A stretch of 64,000 nucleotides of DNA from Verrucomicrobium sp. (GCA_017849585.1 JAFIGT010000022.1:62001-126000); one strand, 5' to 3'. Counted from the stretch's first letter, positions 35,187 through 43,479 are shown. Notes: generated by a model from the letters alone, not told the origin. Numbers and translations: made by a program.

Positions 35187-35199
35187 TGGCGTGTTAATA
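35187..35199 (+). promoter_or_regulatory. Shared element box, TGGCGTGTTAATA
   Basis: Seven bases (GTACTTC) separate it from the ATG at 35207. No ribosome-binding sequence exists in that gap, which is one of the strongest cases for leaderless translation. Confidence 0.7.
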
Positions 35200-35206
35200 G
35201 TACTTC

Positions 35207-35527
35207 ATGGGCACATCCACCTACCTGCTTCCCCAGACGCGCTGCACCCAAAAATTGGAGACTCTGATGTCGAATGAGCTGGGGGTCACTGCATTGGAAG
35301 GGTTGGAGGCTGTCCTTGTCACCACACCCGCCAATCGTGAAATCATCATTATCTGCTTATCGGGTCGCTGGCATACGGGCCGTCTCATTTATGGAGTAGG
35401 CGATGCCTATGCCACCATCAATTGCCCCGTTCACGCGCAACATATTCCCGCCATCCATCCGCTGTTCCGAACCGTTGTCGTCTGCGCCGCATTGATCAAA
35501 AGGCTGCACAATGTACGGAGAAATTAA
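35207..35527 (+). CDS. Hypothetical protein, first of a three-gene operon
   Basis: 106 residues, no signal peptide. The second half is hydrophobic-to-mixed (REIIIICLSGRWHTGRLIYG, FRTVVVCAALIKRL). Not recognised. It overlaps the next gene by 17 bases and starts directly after the shared box. The two genes that follow encode membrane proteins, so the operon probably builds one membrane complex. Confidence 0.6.
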   Translation: MGTSTYLLPQTRCTQKLETLMSNELGVTALEGLEAVLVTTPANREIIIICLSGRWHTGRLIYGVGDAYATINCPVHAQHIPAIHPLFRTVVVCAALIKRLHNVRRN

Positions 35528-36329
35528 TGGGATGCTCCTGCCGCTTTCCATTGTCACCATCGGCACGGGCATCATTCTTTTTTGGGAACTGGACCGGTAC
35601 ATCCCCTCATGGATAGGCACCCAGGAACGGAGCGCGTGGTTGATCCCTGTGTGTTCTATCTTGGGAATATTTTTTCTCACCCTGCAGCTTGTGGGAACAT
35701 GGAGACCGGCATGCGCGGGGATGTCTGTAAGTTTTTTACTCCTCAGTTGCCTCCTTCGGATCAGGCAGATTCGTGGCCAGGGAATTCAAAAGGAAATCGT
35801 CTTTCACAAATTGCTCTCCAGCCCCGGCACCAGTTTCAGGCGTGAAAATATCAATGCCCGGTGGGAAGAAATACGGGATCGCCTCGTGTTTTTTATCCAA
35901 GAAGAAGACTGGCAACAATTACCCGCATCGGCACTCGAAGTGCGCGGCTGGTTTGAACGCTTCCAGATCGCACCGGGCCTTTACTCCACTTCATCTGACA
36001 ATGATACCCTGCTCTTGGTAGATTCCCTCCAGCTTTATAAATTTCTGCTCTCTTCCGATCATGCCTCGGCTGTTGCAAAATTTGCCGAACTACTACAATC
36101 CCCCTCAGAGCCCTCCACCACTGAACCCCATCCGCCCAGTACTTCTTCTCCCCAGCTTCCACTCTCCGAAACTCCAGCGGCACCATCGGTTGACTTGATT
36201 TCGACCAACGCTTCGCCACGATCGGTCAAACGACACGCACGGCGAAAGCCAGTCCGAAAGCCACCTACGGAAGGGGGGCCACAACAATTGGTTCTCAAAG
36301 CTCGCCCGCCCGTCGAAAAAACAAAATGA
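35511..36329 (+). CDS. Multi-pass membrane protein with basic proline-rich tail
   Basis: 272 residues. Three hydrophobic segments lie in the first 80 residues (LLPLSIVTIGTGIILFW, AWLIPVCSILGIFFLTLQ, SVSFLLLSCLLRI). A soluble middle domain follows (EEIRDRLVFFIQEEDWQQLP), then a Pro/Ser-rich and strongly basic tail (SVKRHARRKPVRKPP). ATG at 35511 has AAAGG eight bases upstream. Not recognised. Its stop overlaps the next ATG by 4 bases. Confidence 0.6.
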   Translation: MYGEINGMLLPLSIVTIGTGIILFWELDRYIPSWIGTQERSAWLIPVCSILGIFFLTLQLVGTWRPACAGMSVSFLLLSCLLRIRQIRGQGIQKEIVFHKLLSSPGTSFRRENINARWEEIRDRLVFFIQEEDWQQLPASALEVRGWFERFQIAPGLYSTSSDNDTLLLVDSLQLYKFLLSSDHASAVAKFAELLQSPSEPSTTEPHPPSTSSPQLPLSETPAAPSVDLISTNASPRSVKRHARRKPVRKPPTEGGPQQLVLKARPPVEKTK

Positions 36330-37111
36330 TTACGGCTCTATTTTTGCTTCTGTGCTACGGCGTCGCATTCCGGCAGCTGGAATCTCATCCGCAGCCGCTT
36401 CCTTTTACGCCCCATCACGCCATGCAATTGCATGACGGCCTGAGAAAATGGATCTGGATCGGATGGATCAGTCTCATCCTGATTTCTCTGGCCTTATGCC
36501 TGGGCGATGTCACCGCCGATTTCGGGAAAGCCATGTTTGTCGTCGTATCGGCCTCGCTGTTTCTGACGGGTGGCTATGATCTCCTCTCGCTGACCCAAAC
36601 GTCCCGACCGGTCCAAAAGACAACCATCCAATGGGGCCGAGATCTTTTCGATACGCCACTCAAACCCACCGGCACGGTCAAACTGGCAAAAGATCTTTAC
36701 GCTTCCTCCCAAGCCGTGGAGAAAACCGACCTCACTCCCTGGTTGCCCGAAGAATTGGTGCGGCGCATTCTTTCCAGTTCGCAACTGGCAGATCAAAAAA
36801 CAGCCGATCTGGCCGCACAAAATTTGAAACTGAATGCGGCTTACAGCGAATGGCGTGAAAAAGCCACGCAGGCGCTGGCTGACCTGACCTCTGAAACAAA
36901 CGCCAAAAATCAATTATTACAGACCAATGCCACGCTCCGGGCCAAAGTTGCGACCGGCGAACCGCCTTTTGTTCAAATGACAGTTGAGGAACTGGACAGG
37001 GCCCGTAAACGACGGATGCAAGAGATTGCCGTGATTGACGATCTTCAAACGAAACGAAACCTCAAAAAAAGCAACAAACCTGACAACACCTTGCCTCTTA
37101 CTTTTCAGTAA
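36326..37111 (+). CDS. Membrane protein with coiled coil, unknown
   Basis: 261 residues. Hydrophobic segments occur at about 2-15, 41-60 and 70-87 (WIWIGWISLILISLALCLG, AMFVVVSASLFLTGGYD). A helical, probably coiled-coil region spans about 160-215 (NLKLNAAYSEWREKATQAL) before a Lys-rich tail. Topology resembles that of the preceding gene, with which it overlaps, so both likely sit in the same membrane assembly. No family recognised. Confidence 0.6.
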   Translation: MITALFLLLCYGVAFRQLESHPQPLPFTPHHAMQLHDGLRKWIWIGWISLILISLALCLGDVTADFGKAMFVVVSASLFLTGGYDLLSLTQTSRPVQKTTIQWGRDLFDTPLKPTGTVKLAKDLYASSQAVEKTDLTPWLPEELVRRILSSSQLADQKTADLAAQNLKLNAAYSEWREKATQALADLTSETNAKNQLLQTNATLRAKVATGEPPFVQMTVEELDRARKRRMQEIAVIDDLQTKRNLKKSNKPDNTLPLTFQ

Positions 37112-37144
37112 ATGCACGGATCTACTATAACTTGAGGGACAGGT

Positions 37145-38194
37145 TCAGTGGCCGCCTCGTTCTTGAACCACCTCGCGTTGCCGTGACGGTACTTCTTTTG
37201 TGGCGGATGGACGCGTGAGGTTCACACCCTCCAGTTCCCCCGGTTTAAGCCAGCGGTTTCTGCCCTGATAACCCAAATAAGTATCGGTTGCTCCCCGCCC
37301 AGCCACATTGAAAGGCGAAGCAAAAATGTCGACCGTCGTCATAACGGAATCACCAATTAACCGGAGTGTTGCCACCGCCTTGCCATTCGTTTTGACGCGG
37401 CTTTCAAACGCTTCGCGGTCTTTCGCCAACTTTTGCCGGATACTCGTGAGATTACCGTCCCATCCTGCCGAAAAACCTGCTGCCATCCGATGGCCGAATT
37501 CCTGCAAACCGGATTCCTGCTTACGGCTGATCTCCGATTGCCCAGAAGACTGCCCCAGTTTCTGCTGCTCATATACTCCTTCACCCACCGACAAGGCGAC
37601 CCCAACAATACCGGCAACCTTTCCGCCTACCTTCACCACTTTGCCCAGTTTAGAGGCTCCCTGTGCTATCTCAGCAACGCTTCCGGCACCTTTTACCAAA
37701 GCCGATGCCTCCTCAGTGAGCCCCGCCACACGGCCAACCGCTTTTACTTCCTGAGCCGCGCCCTGAATACGTCCTGCCTTGGCTGAAACCTGAGCCAACT
37801 CCTTGGCCGCATCACTGACAGCACTTTTCGCACGCGAAAGCGCCTTCGCTTTGGAAGCCGGTTCATGGGCACTCAATGCCACACGTTCCGGGTTCAATCT
37901 CCTGGTTCCTGCCTCCAACACAGAATCGGCCTTTCGGGAAAACCGTTCAAATAAGGGTTTGGCGCGGGCCGATAGTTTGCCCCAAGTCTCTTTTCCCAAA
38001 ACCCTGACTCCTTTCGTCGCACCCCTGCCCATCTTTTTGACTACAACACCAACCTTGCGGGCAGCGCGTGATTCCAGTGCAGACTGGGCCACATCCGTAG
38101 CGAAACCGCCGGCTTCCTGGACAGCCCCGTTCAGAGCTTCGTGTGTTTTGGCATTAATGCCTTGAAGTTGCGGGTCCCAATAGATCGGCTCCAT
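37145..38194 (-). CDS. Ala/Lys-rich protein with glycine-zipper hydrophobic centre
   Basis: 349 residues, no signal peptide. The N-terminal half is Ala-, Lys- and Arg-rich helix (AARKVGVVVKKMGRGATKG). Near residue 195 is a Gly-zipper hydrophobic segment (GGKVAGIVGVALSVGEGVYE) of the kind seen in pore-forming or secreted effectors. It lies 3 bases after the preceding gene with GGAGG before its ATG. A protein exported by the T4SS is conceivable; no toxin or enzyme domain is visible, so this is speculation. Confidence 0.6.
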   Translation of the reverse strand: MEPIYWDPQLQGINAKTHEALNGAVQEAGGFATDVAQSALESRAARKVGVVVKKMGRGATKGVRVLGKETWGKLSARAKPLFERFSRKADSVLEAGTRRLNPERVALSAHEPASKAKALSRAKSAVSDAAKELAQVSAKAGRIQGAAQEVKAVGRVAGLTEEASALVKGAGSVAEIAQGASKLGKVVKVGGKVAGIVGVALSVGEGVYEQQKLGQSSGQSEISRKQESGLQEFGHRMAAGFSAGWDGNLTSIRQKLAKDREAFESRVKTNGKAVATLRLIGDSVMTTVDIFASPFNVAGRGATDTYLGYQGRNRWLKPGELEGVNLTRPSATKEVPSRQREVVQERGGH

Positions 38195-38197
38195 AAT

Positions 38198-38512
38198 TTA
38201 CCTCCCCGACGAATGCTGGACGGCGTTAATGATCTCCTGAAGTGGCCCCACGCCCTCGTTGCCACGCTTAAGGGAAAGCTTCGCCACTGCGGAGGTAATG
38301 GGCGAGATGGCATCTGCAATACCTCCATGGGTCTGGGCCAGATTGTTGGCAAAATAAGCCATAAAATTATTGTGCTGCGCAACCGAAGCATCGAGCTGCG
38401 CTTCAAGCCAGGAAAAGGCTCCCGAGGCCGTCTTGCCGGCCATGGTCTTCACCCGATGAAACTTGTTCGTGTTAGTGACCGGGATGGTTCTGGCGATTTT
38501 GGCGGAGTTCAT
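38198..38512 (-). CDS. Small hypothetical protein, first of a two-gene operon
   Basis: 104 residues, soluble and helical, with a basic N-terminus (AKIARTIPVTNTNKFHRVKT) and no recognised domain. The ATG at 38512 lies 10 bases after the shared box. It is paired with the glycine-zipper protein and could act as its chaperone or immunity partner, a guess from size and order only. Confidence 0.55.
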   Translation of the reverse strand: MNSAKIARTIPVTNTNKFHRVKTMAGKTASGAFSWLEAQLDASVAQHNNFMAYFANNLAQTHGGIADAISPITSAVAKLSLKRGNEGVGPLQEIINAVQHSSGR

Positions 38513-38522
38513 TCATCTCTAT

Positions 38523-38535
38523 TATTAACCCATGG
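38523..38535 (-). promoter_or_regulatory. Shared element box, CCATGGGTTAATA
   Basis: Ten bases from box to the ATG at 38512. Upstream it shares GCCCAA with the box at 32259 (both read GCCCAA before the CCATG). Confidence 0.7.
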
Positions 38536-38656
38536 CCTTGGGCCAGAAACCATATCCCTGCCCAGAGTTCTGCCTTCCAGCAGAGGCTCTTCGGTTGGGT
38601 AACAGCAATCGACTTTCAGCGCATGAAATTTTTGTCCAGTGAAACTAATAGAGATG

Positions 38657-38697
38657 ATATGACTCATAATGAAGCGAAATAGAGTCATATTGACTCA
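38657..38697. promoter_or_regulatory. Operator candidate upstream of CBASS: TGACTC repeats
   Basis: ATATGACTC at 38657-38665 pairs with GAGTCATAT at 38682-38690 as a perfect 9-base inverted repeat. A third TGACTCA follows at once (38691-38697). The site lies about 155 bases before the CD-NTase gene. It could bind a repressor, but no regulator gene is in the CBASS operon. Confidence 0.4.
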
Positions 38698-38852
38698 CGT
38701 TTATATCTCGTTTGAACAGGATTGGGGTAAATTGAAGAACTAGATTGAAAATCGAAGGCAATAAACCACAATATCTTGTGGTGTGAATAACTATTATATC
38801 CATATATTGGCCTGCAGAGTGCTTTGAGAAGGAGCGCTCACTTTGCAATGCT

Positions 38853-39812
38853 ATGAACTTAACTGACGCTCAACTCAATACCTTCGTTTCAAAAGTCCTT
38901 CATTTAGGACGAGGCAAACGAAAGGAATATCTTGACCAAGTTGATTTTCTGATTGGGGGCTTGAACAAAAAGATCAAGGAAGATGATTCATTTAAGGTTA
39001 CTGATTTTAAAAAAACCGGCTCCATCATGAAAGGAACCGTTCTCAAACCGCGGGGAGATTTTGGCGTCGATGCTGATATAGCTGTATTCTTGGATATTTC
39101 GGAAAGCGAAAAAGACGATGTCGACAACCTGCACAAGATTATCCGCGATCTCCTCGTTGCCGTATATCCGACCAAAAAGCCCGATGACTTTAAAGTCCAA
39201 CCTCGTACACTCGGCATTCATTTTCGTACTTCGGGACTCGATGTGGATCTTGTTCCGGTGATCCCAATCTCCCAACAACCTGGATATGGATGGCAACCAT
39301 CCTCTCAACGGGGGCATCCTGTAAAAACATCTATTCAAGGACAGTTGGATTTTATTAAAAAACGAAGAGATTCTGATCCGAGGTTCAAAACATTAGTCCG
39401 CTTGCTTAAAAATTGGCGAAATGAGAAAGAACTTGATCGGCTTCGATCTTTTTCCATCGAACTTATCGTAGCGCATTTGTACGATCAAAATGGTGCCGCG
39501 TCTTCGTTAGAATCAGGACTTCAGCGCTTCTTTCTGTATGTCGCTCAGTCCCAACTTAAAAAACGAATTGTTTTCCCGGAGCTTGGCAATGTAACAACTT
39601 TTCCCAACGACCCAGTGGTAATTCTTGATCCTGTAAATAAAGATAACAATGTTGCCGCTCGACTAACAGCAACCGAAAGAGATGAGATCGTAGTTGCCGC
39701 CGAAAGCGCATGGTCCACTATCGAGGCGGCAAGTTGGAAAGCAGGAAAAGGCGATACTCTCGATCTTTGGAAGGATGTTATGGGACGGTCGTTTGTAATC
39801 GAAGAGGAATAA
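38853..39812 (+). CDS. CBASS cyclic-oligonucleotide synthase (CD-NTase)
   Basis: 319 residues. The nucleotidyltransferase core shows the G-S motif TGSIMKGT (G56-S57), the metal-binding pair in GVDADIAVFLD (D73, D75) and a third acid in SGLDVDLVPVIP (about D130/D132). A helical C-terminal domain follows (FSIELIVAHLY). Proteins of this family sense phage infection and make cyclic di- or trinucleotides that switch on a cell-killing effector. The HORMA and TRIP13-like genes downstream place it in type III CBASS, where the synthase is usually clade C or D; I cannot fix the clade by eye. Confidence 0.9.
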   Translation: MNLTDAQLNTFVSKVLHLGRGKRKEYLDQVDFLIGGLNKKIKEDDSFKVTDFKKTGSIMKGTVLKPRGDFGVDADIAVFLDISESEKDDVDNLHKIIRDLLVAVYPTKKPDDFKVQPRTLGIHFRTSGLDVDLVPVIPISQQPGYGWQPSSQRGHPVKTSIQGQLDFIKKRRDSDPRFKTLVRLLKNWRNEKELDRLRSFSIELIVAHLYDQNGAASSLESGLQRFFLYVAQSQLKKRIVFPELGNVTTFPNDPVVILDPVNKDNNVAARLTATERDEIVVAAESAWSTIEAASWKAGKGDTLDLWKDVMGRSFVIEEE

Positions 39813-39816
39813 ACCT

Positions 39817-40335
39817 ATGAGTCTAACTGGAACACGAACTACGACGTATACAGTCGCAGATATTCGAAAAGTTGTGGAGAATTTCGCAGCTGACTTTTCG
39901 ATGATGGCGCAAGCAACAGGGTTGAGAACTAGGGAAAATGTTGCTCAGGTTGTTTCCGATCTCAATATTTTCGCTGAATATGCATACCTAAAGAAAGTGT
40001 CGCTATTTCTCAGAGATAAGGATGGCAATAAGCTCCGAATTGCCGTCTATGACATTTCTGATTCTGCGGCAGGTTGGAAATCGGAAGCCCCCGGCAACAA
40101 TCTCTGGCCATCAACACCCGGAGGATCGTTATCCGTGGTAGCCGACTTAAACCAATCTTGGTGGAATAAAGCGGATACAGACAAGGCCGCATTCATCAAA
40201 AAGCACGGATTGCACTTTGGCTGGGAAGCAACCACTCAGGATACTTCCGCGACTGGACTTAACCCCAGTACTGGACAAAAATATGCCAGCAATGGGTATG
40301 GCTGGGCTCGGACCAATTACAGTAGGGAATCATGA
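39817..40335 (+). CDS. cap7: Bacterial HORMA-domain protein, CBASS type III regulator
   Basis: 172 residues, starting 5 bases after the synthase. The N-terminus TYTVADIRKVVENFAADFSM and the middle YLKKVSLFLRDKDGNKLRI fit bacterial HORMA proteins, and the C-terminus (NGYGWARTNYSRES) could be the mobile safety-belt segment. In type III systems, HORMA binds a peptide from the phage, closes and activates the CD-NTase. The identification rests on weak similarity plus the adjacent TRIP13-like gene. Its stop overlaps the ATPase start by 4 bases. Confidence 0.8.
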   Translation: MSLTGTRTTTYTVADIRKVVENFAADFSMMAQATGLRTRENVAQVVSDLNIFAEYAYLKKVSLFLRDKDGNKLRIAVYDISDSAAGWKSEAPGNNLWPSTPGGSLSVVADLNQSWWNKADTDKAAFIKKHGLHFGWEATTQDTSATGLNPSTGQKYASNGYGWARTNYSRES

Positions 40336-41246
40336 TGAAAGAAGGAAACTCGGCGCTATTTGAATTGGAGGTACAACTTCCTGATGCTCGGCTGACAGCA
40401 CAAGCAGAAAGGTTAATTGGATTTAAAACACGCTTCGAACGTATCCATCAAGATTTACTTCTCCTCATTGATAAGGAAGGATTGGAGCGATGGAGTAAGC
40501 AGCATTATCATTCGCGTCTTCCATTATTGGATTCGTTGCTCGACCGCTATCCTCTCGTCGTTTTTCACGGTGATGTAGGAACTGGAAAAACAGCGACAGC
40601 CGAGGCTGTTTCCAATGCCATTGCGAAGGAACTAGGGAAAGAAGCCATGCTTTTCAAACTGAGCACGCGCGTGCGTGGGAGCGGTAATGTTGGGGAGATG
40701 AGTACGCTTATCAATCAGGCATTTGATCTCGTATGCAAGGAGGCTGGAAAAGCGAAGCTATCCTTTTTGATTATTGATGAAGCAGACTCTTTAGCTGCCA
40801 GCCGCTCAGGACACCAAAGTCATCATGAAGATAAAGTAGCTGTAAATACCTTGATTCAAAAAATAGATGATATCAGACGTTTTAATGGCCGTATTTTGGT
40901 AATCTTCTGTACTAATCGTTACGAGGCGATTGATCCTGCAATTTTGCGCCGAGCCGCTTATGTGGAAAAATTTAGTAGGCCTGATGATAGAGAGAGGCGC
41001 GAAATCTTTAATATGGATTGCGCCGGAATGGGCATGACCGCAGTGATGATTGATGAATTGGTAAAGCTGGCTGGCCCTCAAGGCCCACATAAACTCAGCT
41101 ATACATTTTCAGACATTCGCACTCGCCTTCTTCCTGAAGCGTTGGGATTAGCCTATCCATCCCGGAAAATTAGTCAGAACGATTTGGTGGAGGCCATTTC
41201 CAGAGTTCATCCGTCACCAACTATCGAAGAATCTGGAAAACGCTAA
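40332..41246 (+). CDS. cap6: TRIP13/Pch2-like AAA+ ATPase of CBASS
   Basis: 304 residues. Walker A FHGDVGTGKTA (80-88), Walker B LSFLIIDEADSLAASRSG (about 144-160), sensor-1-like ILVIFCTNRYEAIDP and an arginine-containing ILRRAAYVEKF match the TRIP13 class. It dismantles the active HORMA-synthase complex, keeping the system off without infection. The start ATG at 40332 overlaps the HORMA stop. Its last base overlaps the first base of the effector start codon, so the four genes are tightly coupled. Confidence 0.9.
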   Translation: MMKEGNSALFELEVQLPDARLTAQAERLIGFKTRFERIHQDLLLLIDKEGLERWSKQHYHSRLPLLDSLLDRYPLVVFHGDVGTGKTATAEAVSNAIAKELGKEAMLFKLSTRVRGSGNVGEMSTLINQAFDLVCKEAGKAKLSFLIIDEADSLAASRSGHQSHHEDKVAVNTLIQKIDDIRRFNGRILVIFCTNRYEAIDPAILRRAAYVEKFSRPDDRERREIFNMDCAGMGMTAVMIDELVKLAGPQGPHKLSYTFSDIRTRLLPEALGLAYPSRKISQNDLVEAISRVHPSPTIEESGKR

Positions 41247-42412
41247 TGAATCTGAATGGTCGCCGCATTCATATTGTTGGTAGTGCAGATCCTGAATCCG
41301 ATCCGGTTAAGTTGCAGTATGCCCACTCACTTCTTTCAAAATTAACATTTGCCTTGGCGAAAGAAGGAGCAACTTTTGTTATTCCCATTGCAAGTGAACC
41401 TTTATTAAAAGATCGTACCGACGGTCCATCAATTATTTTTGATTGGACGATCGTGGAAACAATTCATCGCGCATTAAATGAAGAAGGCGTAAGTCCCACA
41501 GGTTCCAATGGCCGTCTCATAGCAACCTTAGTAACTTCCAAGACAGACGGACAAATTCCATCAACTCGTCGCGAAATTTACGATGATCTTAGGGATAGGG
41601 AGGCTATCTATATGGATTTTTTGCCTCCGGGATGGACGGCGGGAGCCCTACGAAGACAAAGACTCGCTCAGCTTGGAGATATTTTAATTGGCGTAAGTGG
41701 TGGGCAAGGGGTTGAACAACTGGCGATTGAATACTCTACCAAGGGTAAACCAGTTATCCCCCTTGACCTGGCAATGGGAGCTTCACAACGGGATGGATCT
41801 GGAGGAGCAGCACGCCTTTTTGATCGAGCTCTCGCAACACCGGCAGATTTTTTCGGCGTTGTAGAAGGAGGGTCTCCGGCTGAATTGCTGGAACGAACTC
41901 GGACACGAAATGGAGAAACCGACGCAGATAAGGTTGTTCAGTCGATAATGAATCTTCTGCATAAGTTGCTTCCGCCCCGCGTTTTTTATGTGCGTCTACT
42001 GAATGACGACTTACCGGAATATCCATCGGTTGAAAGCTTTTTTAGAAATACGGTGGATCCATTTGTTAAGCAATTAGGCTACGAACCATTGCAAATGGGG
42101 GTCGGTCAGAATACATTCGCCTGGATGAATCAAGCCATTTTTGATTCTTTACACCATAGCTCGGTTGCGCTGGTTGATCTTACGGGAGTGCGTCCCAATT
42201 GTTTTATGGAACTTGGATATGCCTTGGGTAATAGACAAAAGGTGATAGTAACGGCACGGAACGATACCCGCCTGCCATTTGATGCGTTTGCATTCGAAAC
42301 ATTTTTATGGAATGAATCCGAAGAGGATACTAACCGATTTGAACGATTACGTACCCATTGGGAGCGGAATATAAATATGCCTACTCTCGTGCGTCCGAAC
42401 GAGGCCATATGA
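41246..42412 (+). CDS. Two-domain CBASS effector candidate: SLOG-like plus TIR/NDT-like
   Basis: 388 residues. The N-terminal half starts with RIHIVGSADPESDPVKLQYA and has LAQLGDILIGVSGGQGVEQL, both like Rossmann-type SLOG or TIR-related nucleotide-binding domains. The C-terminal part has DSLHHSSVALVDLTGVRPNC followed by FMELGYALGNRQKVIV, the hallmark of nucleoside deoxyribosyltransferase-like or TIR-like NAD-cleaving domains. The obvious reading is a sensor domain for the cyclic nucleotide plus an NAD+ or nucleotide hydrolase. It sits where CBASS effectors normally lie. No nuclease or membrane segment is present. Confidence 0.72.
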   Translation: MNLNGRRIHIVGSADPESDPVKLQYAHSLLSKLTFALAKEGATFVIPIASEPLLKDRTDGPSIIFDWTIVETIHRALNEEGVSPTGSNGRLIATLVTSKTDGQIPSTRREIYDDLRDREAIYMDFLPPGWTAGALRRQRLAQLGDILIGVSGGQGVEQLAIEYSTKGKPVIPLDLAMGASQRDGSGGAARLFDRALATPADFFGVVEGGSPAELLERTRTRNGETDADKVVQSIMNLLHKLLPPRVFYVRLLNDDLPEYPSVESFFRNTVDPFVKQLGYEPLQMGVGQNTFAWMNQAIFDSLHHSSVALVDLTGVRPNCFMELGYALGNRQKVIVTARNDTRLPFDAFAFETFLWNESEEDTNRFERLRTHWERNINMPTLVRPNEAI

Positions 42413-42951
42413 AACCGGAACTTTATTTTTCAGTGGATATCGAGTCTTCCGGTCCGATCCCAGGCAAATACAGCATGCTTTCGCTCGGTGCATGCGTGGT
42501 TGGAAATAGAGATGCGTCGTTCTACGTTGAGCTAAAGCCTATTTCAAAAGAGTTTGTTCCTGAAGCTCTGAACGTGTCCGGTTTTGATCTCGACCGTTTG
42601 GAGAGAGAAGGGATATCACCAAAAAAAGCGATGACGAATTTCCGTAATTGGGTTGAAAAAACGGCAGGAGAATCCAAGGCTGTTTTTGTGGGTTTCAACG
42701 CTTGTTACGATTGGCAATTTGTGAATTGGTATTTGGAATCGTTTGCTGCCGGAAATCCATTTGGTTTTGGTGGAATTGATATCAAATCGTACTTTATGGG
42801 TTTGAGCGGCGAAACGTGGTCGAAGACGACATCGAGCCAGCTCCCGGAAGAATTTCAGCCAGACGAGCGACAGACTCATAATGCGCTAGACGATGCGCGC
42901 GCCCAAGCATCAATTTTCTTCAAACTCTTAAGAAAAGCCAATCGCATATGA
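42409..42951 (+). CDS. DEDDh-family 3'-5' exonuclease, CBASS accessory
   Basis: 180 residues. FSVDIESSGPIPG carries D10 and E12; FNACYDWQFVNWYLE gives the second Asp; HNALDDARAQA gives the His and last Asp of the DEDDh set. The fold is that of RNase T and DNA polymerase epsilon-type exonucleases. Such exonucleases are recurrent accessory genes in CBASS operons. ATG at 42409 overlaps the effector stop by 4 bases. Its direct role in defence is not known from sequence. Confidence 0.87.
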   Translation: MKPELYFSVDIESSGPIPGKYSMLSLGACVVGNRDASFYVELKPISKEFVPEALNVSGFDLDRLEREGISPKKAMTNFRNWVEKTAGESKAVFVGFNACYDWQFVNWYLESFAAGNPFGFGGIDIKSYFMGLSGETWSKTTSSQLPEEFQPDERQTHNALDDARAQASIFFKLLRKANRI

Positions 42952-42990
42952 ACTGATAACTATAGCTAACACCAACTCGTCACAAAGCAT

Positions 42991-43479
42991 TCAATAATCC
43001 GCATAGCGCGACGCATTGAGTCCAATATGTTCAAGCATCTCGCATAAGACCGGATCTCCGAGCACCGTTTTCAAAAGCTTCCCGATTTCATTTTGAATGT
43101 CCTGCTTCATTTGAACAGGGTTCCTCCCATAAATAACCCGCAACACCTCACTGGAAATGGGTTCCTGGCCATTGCGTAAAGTCACCTCGCAACAGAGGCC
43201 CGCGGCGTACTCGTTACAGAGTGGATATTCCGTTCCTTTTCTTTTTCTTTTGCACTGGCAATGCAGGCACAAGGCTACCTCGCCTTCGCGGTACACCGGC
43301 TTGGAGCTATCCCTTGGATTCAAACAACGGCGAATGTGATGACCGTAAAGTTTCAGTAACTCTTCCGGCCATTCGCCCAATTTACGTCGAATCACCAGCC
43401 ACGCTCTCCCTACTGGTACGGAGGCACCTTGAGGCTTATCCCGAAAAACAGAGAAGTATACGTCAGCGTTGGTGGCCAC
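42991..43479 (-). CDS. Hypothetical protein with Cys-rich segment
   Basis: 162 residues. CLHCQCKRKRKGTEYPLCNE and later LCC suggest a possible metal-binding knob; the C-terminus (KQDIQNEIGKLLKTVL) is helical. Not recognised. It is the third gene of an operon led by the shared box at 44491 and overlaps the second by 17 bases. It converges with the CBASS operon. Confidence 0.6.
   Translation of the reverse strand: MATNADVYFSVFRDKPQGASVPVGRAWLVIRRKLGEWPEELLKLYGHHIRRCLNPRDSSKPVYREGEVALCLHCQCKRKRKGTEYPLCNEYAAGLCCEVTLRNGQEPISSEVLRVIYGRNPVQMKQDIQNEIGKLLKTVLGDPVLCEMLEHIGLNASRYADY

Larger units (their letters stand above)
38517..38852. other. AT-rich region between an element operon and the CBASS operon
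   Basis: It contains the shared box for the minus-strand operon at the left end and a cluster of TGACTC-type repeats; otherwise no gene. A minus-strand ORF at 38645-38848 is not convincing. Confidence 0.45.

Noticed and set aside
38221-38236. GGCGTTAATGATC resembling the shared box
   Set aside because: On the + strand inside the minus-strand gene 38198-38512, with no gene start downstream.
38645-38848. 67-codon minus-strand ORF before CBASS
   Set aside because: AT-rich chance frame across the repeat cluster, no start signals.
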